From JBFWVD01 sp050246915 (lineage in GTDB: Bacteria > Actinomycetota > Acidimicrobiia > Acidimicrobiales > Ilumatobacteraceae): a DNA stretch of 25,128 bases. Where the stretch lies: positions 1 to 25,128 of the forward strand of contig JBFWVD010000065.1 in assembly GCA_050246915.1 (NCBI GenBank), read 5' to 3'. Shown here piece by piece: positions 21,782 to 25,128 of the stretch (position 1 is its first letter; the number at the start of each line of letters is the position of its first letter). The notes beneath the pieces were generated by a model, which saw only the letters and a program-made list of their open reading frames with translations, searched no databases and was not told where the DNA came from. A program made the position numbers and the translations under genes.

Positions 21782-22633
21782 GGTTCCATCGGTTCCAAGA
21801 GGACAGTGATTCTGGCGGTGGCCTTGGCCATCGGCGCGCTAGCGGCGGTGGTGCTCTACAGCTACCTCAATGGCGTCGAGGACAAGGCATACAGCGACGC
21901 GGAACGAGTGCAGGTGTACGTGGTGCGCGAAGCGATACCCGCCAACACCAGCGGCCAGGACGCCGTCGGCGCTCGGGCCATCGTGCCCGATCAGGTGCCC
22001 AAGGAGTTCATGCCGGAGACCGCGTTGGTCGATCCGAGCACGATCACCTCGAAGTTCGCCAAGACCGACCTCGTGCCTGGCCAGATCGTGGTCCAGAGCA
22101 TGTTCGTCGACAAGCAGGAGGTCACCTCGACCTGGCGTGACCAGCTCGGGGCCGACGAGGTCGCCGTGCGGGTCCAGCTCGACCAGGTGAAGGGCATGAC
22201 CGGCATCATCCAAGCCGGCGACACGGTGACGATGCTCATCGAGCTCGACGGCACCGAGTTGGCGGCGACGCCCGGCGCCGCGGCCGCTGGCCGATCGATC
22301 CAGTTCCTCTACTCGAACGTCCCGGTGATGGCCATCGGCAGCTCCGGTGTGAGCGTTTCCGGTGACCAGGCTGCGGTCGCCGATGCCGGCCCGATCACCT
22401 TCCGCGTGCCGCTGAAGGCCGCAGAGAAGATCGCGCTGGCCGGATCGAAGATCTACCTCGTGCTGGAGCCCGACGGCTTCGTGCCCACCGCTGACGATCT
22501 CGTCCCGGTCGACTGGTCGACCGTGTTCACCGGCGAGAAGACCCCGTTCAAGAACGGCGTGTCGAGCAAGGACGCCGAGACCGGCGCAACAACGACCACC
22601 ACTGCAACGACAACCGCTCCGGCCAACGGCTGA
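21779..22633 (+). CDS. cpaB: Flp pilus assembly protein CpaB/RcpC
   Basis: A 284-residue protein with a short cytoplasmic start, one transmembrane segment (about 9-29) and a periplasmic or extracytoplasmic remainder with an SAF-like domain (about 43-110: VQVYVVREAIPANTSG, then LVPGQIVVQSMFV) and a second CpaB domain (AVRVQLDQVKGMTGIIQAGDTVTMLI). The tail is Thr/Ala-rich. CpaB/RcpC helps assemble Flp (Tad) pili. The GTG at 21779 is chosen because AGGAAGG lies eight bases upstream and the membrane segment then sits at the N-terminus; the open frame extends to 21632 without a domain. cpaE starts 21 bases after the stop. Confidence 0.88.
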   Translation: MGSIGSKRTVILAVALAIGALAAVVLYSYLNGVEDKAYSDAERVQVYVVREAIPANTSGQDAVGARAIVPDQVPKEFMPETALVDPSTITSKFAKTDLVPGQIVVQSMFVDKQEVTSTWRDQLGADEVAVRVQLDQVKGMTGIIQAGDTVTMLIELDGTELAATPGAAAAGRSIQFLYSNVPVMAIGSSGVSVSGDQAAVADAGPITFRVPLKAAEKIALAGSKIYLVLEPDGFVPTADDLVPVDWSTVFTGEKTPFKNGVSSKDAETGATTTTTATTTAPANG

Positions 22634-22654
22634 GCGGTCAGGGGGCGATTCGAG

Positions 22655-23878
22655 GTGACAACCATGCAGCACGTTCCATCCTGGGAGAGCAACCCGCTCG
22701 GCGGCGTGCTCGTAGCGGTGATCGAGTCAGACGCGTCTCGGCGTGCCGAGATCGTCACGGAGCTCTTGGCGTTCGACGCATCGGTGTTCCCGTCGATCGA
22801 GTCGTTGGAGGACTCACTCGGCGTCGACACACCGGCGGTAGCCGTTCTGGGCCCGTCGTTCGCCGATTCGATCGGCCTCACCTCTGTCGAGCGCCTCACA
22901 CGTCTGCGCGTCAACGTGGCCAGCATCCTGGTCGTCGACACGCTCTCCACCGAGGTTCTGCAACGCAGCTTGCGTGCCGGTGTCCGCGACGTGCTGTCCT
23001 CACCGCTCGAGGAAGGTCAGTTGCGCACCGCCGTGGAGCGAGTGGCCGGAACGCTCACGATGAACGCTGCGGCCAAGTCCGTGGCCCCGCCGGCTGGCGG
23101 CATCTTGCTCGCCGAGGAGGAGAACGGTCGTGTCATCACCGTGTTCTCCACCAAGGGTGGCGCGGGCAAGTCGGTGATCGCGTCGAACCTCGCGGTGACG
23201 CTCGCCCGGCGCATGACTCGTCCCGTGGTGCTCGTCGATGCCGACCTGCAGTTCGGTGACGCTGCTGTGATGCTCAAGCTCGCACCGCAGCACACCATCG
23301 TCGACGCGGTGAACAACTCCGACAAGCTCGATGCCAGCTTCCTGGAATCGTTGCTCGCTCGTCACGAGCCGTCGGGTCTGCTCGTGCTGCCGGCACCGCT
23401 GGAGCCGGCGTTCGCCGACCAGATCGGTTCGACGCAGATGATGCGGATCATCGACACGTTGCGTCAGCACGCTGCGATCATCGTTGTCGACACGCCGGCC
23501 TACTTCAACGACGTGGTGCTCGGCCTGATCGAGCACTCCGACGACGTGATCTTGGTGGCGGGCATGGACATCCCGAACATCAAGAACGTCAAGATCGGTC
23601 TGCAGACGCTGAGACTGCTGAACATCCCGCTGTCGAAGTTGAAGCTCGTGCTCAACCGGGCCAACTCCAAGGTCAAGCTCGATGTCAGCGAGGTCGAAAA
23701 GACCTTGGGGATCAAGGCCGACTGCCTCATCCCGTCGGATGTGTGCGTCCCCCAATCGGTCAACAAGGGCGTGGCTGTCGTTCTCGACTCGCCTCGCTCC
23801 GGTGTCACGAAGGCGATCGAGGAGCTGGCCTCGTTGCTCGTTCCTTCGGACGCTCCCGCAAAGTCGAAGTGGAGGTAA
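22655..23878 (+). CDS. cpaE: Pilus assembly ATPase CpaE (MinD/ParA-like)
   Basis: A 407-residue protein. Residues 17-130 form a receiver-like domain with the phospho-acceptor region degenerate (AVAVLGPSF), as is usual for CpaE. Residues about 158-395 form a MinD/ParA-type ATPase with deviant Walker A STKGGAGKS (signature Lys167, Lys172), VDADLQFGD and VVDTPAYFND. CpaE-type proteins localise Tad pilus machinery. Two starts are possible: the GTG at 22655 (AGGGGG nine bases upstream) or the ATG at 22664 (GAGGTG about seven bases upstream). The stop lies six bases before cpaF, and GGAGG near the end of cpaE is the cpaF ribosome binding site. Confidence 0.9.
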   Translation: MTTMQHVPSWESNPLGGVLVAVIESDASRRAEIVTELLAFDASVFPSIESLEDSLGVDTPAVAVLGPSFADSIGLTSVERLTRLRVNVASILVVDTLSTEVLQRSLRAGVRDVLSSPLEEGQLRTAVERVAGTLTMNAAAKSVAPPAGGILLAEEENGRVITVFSTKGGAGKSVIASNLAVTLARRMTRPVVLVDADLQFGDAAVMLKLAPQHTIVDAVNNSDKLDASFLESLLARHEPSGLLVLPAPLEPAFADQIGSTQMMRIIDTLRQHAAIIVVDTPAYFNDVVLGLIEHSDDVILVAGMDIPNIKNVKIGLQTLRLLNIPLSKLKLVLNRANSKVKLDVSEVEKTLGIKADCLIPSDVCVPQSVNKGVAVVLDSPRSGVTKAIEELASLLVPSDAPAKSKWR

Positions 23879-23884
23879 TCGGAC

Positions 23885-25128
23885 GTGTCGCTGTACAAAC
23901 GGCTCCATGAGGTCCAGCAACCGACAGGCGGAGCAACGCCTGCGGGGCCCCGACGCGATCCGTTGCTCGATGAGCTGCGACAGCGGGTGCACCATCATCT
24001 GATCGAATCGCTGGGCCCGGTCCTCTACGACCGTCGCCTCGGCGAGGACGATCTGCGCAAGCGGGTGCTCGAGCAGCTGCAGAGCGCTCTGGCCCAAGAG
24101 CGCGCGCCGCTCTCGGCCGCCGACAAGGCCCAGCTCATCCAAGACGTCAGCGATGACATCTTGGGCTATGGCCCGATCGACAAGTTGCTCAAGGACGAAT
24201 CGATCACCGAAGTCATGGTCAATGGACCGCAGACGGTGTTCGTCGAAAAGAGCGGCCATTGCGAGAAGGCCAACGTCAGCTTCGTCGACGAGACGCACCT
24301 GCGACGCATCATCGACAAGATCGTGGGTCAGGTCGGCCGGCGCATCGACGAGTCGACGCCGATGGTGGACGCCCGTCTGCCCGATGGCTCCCGCGTCAAC
24401 GCGGTCATCCATCCCCTCGCGATCGGTGGCCCGTTCCTCACCATCCGAAAGTTCTCCAAGGATCCGTTCCAGATCGATGACCTCATCCGGTTCGGCACGT
24501 TGAACGCCCACGCGGCGCGCTTCTTGCAGGCCTGCATCGTGGGTCGACTGAACGTCATCGTGTCGGGCGGTACCGGTACCGGTAAGACCACGACGCTCAA
24601 CGTGCTGTCGTCGTTCATCCCGTCCGAAGAGCGCATCGTCACTGTCGAGGACTCCAAGGAGCTCCAGCTCCACCAGGAACACGTGCTCAGCTTGGAGACC
24701 CGTCCACCCAACATCGAGGGCAAGGGCGAGATCACCATTCGCGATCTGGTCCGCAACTGCCTCCGTATGCGTCCCGATCGCATCGTCGTCGGTGAGTGTC
24801 GCGCCGGTGAGGCGCTCGACATGCTCCAAGCGATGAACACTGGTCACGACGGTTCCATCACCACCGTCCACGCCAACGCCCCCCGAGACACGCTGTCTCG
24901 TCTCGAGACCCTCGTGATGATGGCGGGCTACGACCTGCCGGTGCGAGCGATTCGTGAGCAGATGAGCTCGGCGATCGACCTCATCGTGCAGTTGCAGCGT
25001 CTGCGTGACGGCACTCGTCGAATCACGCACATCACCGAGGTCCAGGGCATGGAAGGTGATGTCATCACCCTCCAGGATGTGTTCTTGTTCGACTACGGCA
25101 TGGGTGTCGATGAGCACGGCAAGTTCCG
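23885..25128 (+). CDS. cpaF: Pilus secretion ATPase CpaF/TadA (partial, 3' end missing)
   Basis: An open frame from the GTG at 23885 to the window edge, 414 codons without a stop. It is a type II/IV secretion superfamily ATPase that powers Tad pilus assembly. Visible motifs are the N-terminal DDILGYGPIDKLLKDESITEVMVNG, an arginine-rich region (DKIVGQVGRRIDESTP), Walker A GGTGTGKT (228-235, Lys234), the Asp box VEDSKELQL, RMRPDRIVVGECRAGEALDM and the His box TGHDGSITTVHAN. GGAGG at 23871-23875 is the ribosome binding site. Only a short C-terminal part should be missing. tadB/tadC homologues would be expected just beyond the window. Confidence 0.95.
   Translation, partial: MSLYKRLHEVQQPTGGATPAGPRRDPLLDELRQRVHHHLIESLGPVLYDRRLGEDDLRKRVLEQLQSALAQERAPLSAADKAQLIQDVSDDILGYGPIDKLLKDESITEVMVNGPQTVFVEKSGHCEKANVSFVDETHLRRIIDKIVGQVGRRIDESTPMVDARLPDGSRVNAVIHPLAIGGPFLTIRKFSKDPFQIDDLIRFGTLNAHAARFLQACIVGRLNVIVSGGTGTGKTTTLNVLSSFIPSEERIVTVEDSKELQLHQEHVLSLETRPPNIEGKGEITIRDLVRNCLRMRPDRIVVGECRAGEALDMLQAMNTGHDGSITTVHANAPRDTLSRLETLVMMAGYDLPVRAIREQMSSAIDLIVQLQRLRDGTRRITHITEVQGMEGDVITLQDVFLFDYGMGVDEHGKF

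Noticed and set aside
23000..25117. 705-codon open frame on the minus strand
   Set aside because: It is antisense to cpaE and cpaF, whose protein motifs are unmistakable; the Asp/Glu/Arg/His-rich translation is typical of GC-rich shadow frames.

Overview
The window is a stretch of ordinary chromosome from a GC-rich Actinomycetota bacterium. An Acidimicrobiia-type genome fits best: discrete type II fatty-acid synthase genes, many GTG starts and ATGA/GTGA stop-start overlaps, a PdtaR-type ANTAR regulator next to polA with rpsA a few kb on, and a Tad/Flp pilus locus. The assignment comes from gene content read by eye, not from a database search. I saw no insertion sequences, phage genes, CRISPR array or rRNA.

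Layout. 1-1006: end of trpB and complete trpA, overlapping (last steps of tryptophan synthesis). 1093-1653: secreted fasciclin-domain lipoprotein. 1886-2215: small Cys/His-rich protein with a HIT-like triad. 2217-3041 (minus): stand-alone EAL protein with one catalytic residue replaced. 3200-4086: bcp peroxiredoxin overlapping fabZ. 4169-8567 (minus): fatty-acid operon fabD-fabH-fabG-acpP-fabF, in which FabD carries an extra C-terminal barrel domain resembling a biotinyl/lipoyl carrier without the lysine. 8734-8814: tRNA-Leu(CAA) followed by two hairpin terminators. 8950-10448: LAGLIDADG-family protein, then a YdcF-like membrane protein. 10420-12390 (minus): MalQ. 12491-16769: coiled-coil protein, PdtaR-like regulator, polA and a methyltransferase, all closely packed. 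16815-19900 (minus): FIST sensor followed by a PAS-GGDEF-EAL protein. 20107-21441: rpsA. 21779 to the end: cpaB-cpaE-cpaF of a Tad pilus; cpaF runs off the window.

How the parts fit. FabD/FabH/FabG/ACP/FabF plus the convergent FabZ supply all the type II elongation steps except the enoyl reductase. Two loci bear on cyclic-di-GMP: a complete FIST plus GGDEF-EAL pair, and a lone EAL protein that probably cannot hydrolyse the nucleotide. They lie in the same window as a Tad pilus operon, a surface structure of the kind c-di-GMP often controls; that link is inference. The leader of cpaB can fold so that its own ribosome binding site is paired.

The least expected observations are the FabD fusion, the Glu-to-Lys change in the lone EAL protein, the cpaB leader fold, and the nested inverted repeats between the EAL gene and bcp. 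I found no clearly undescribed multi-gene system; most of the window is core metabolism and housekeeping.
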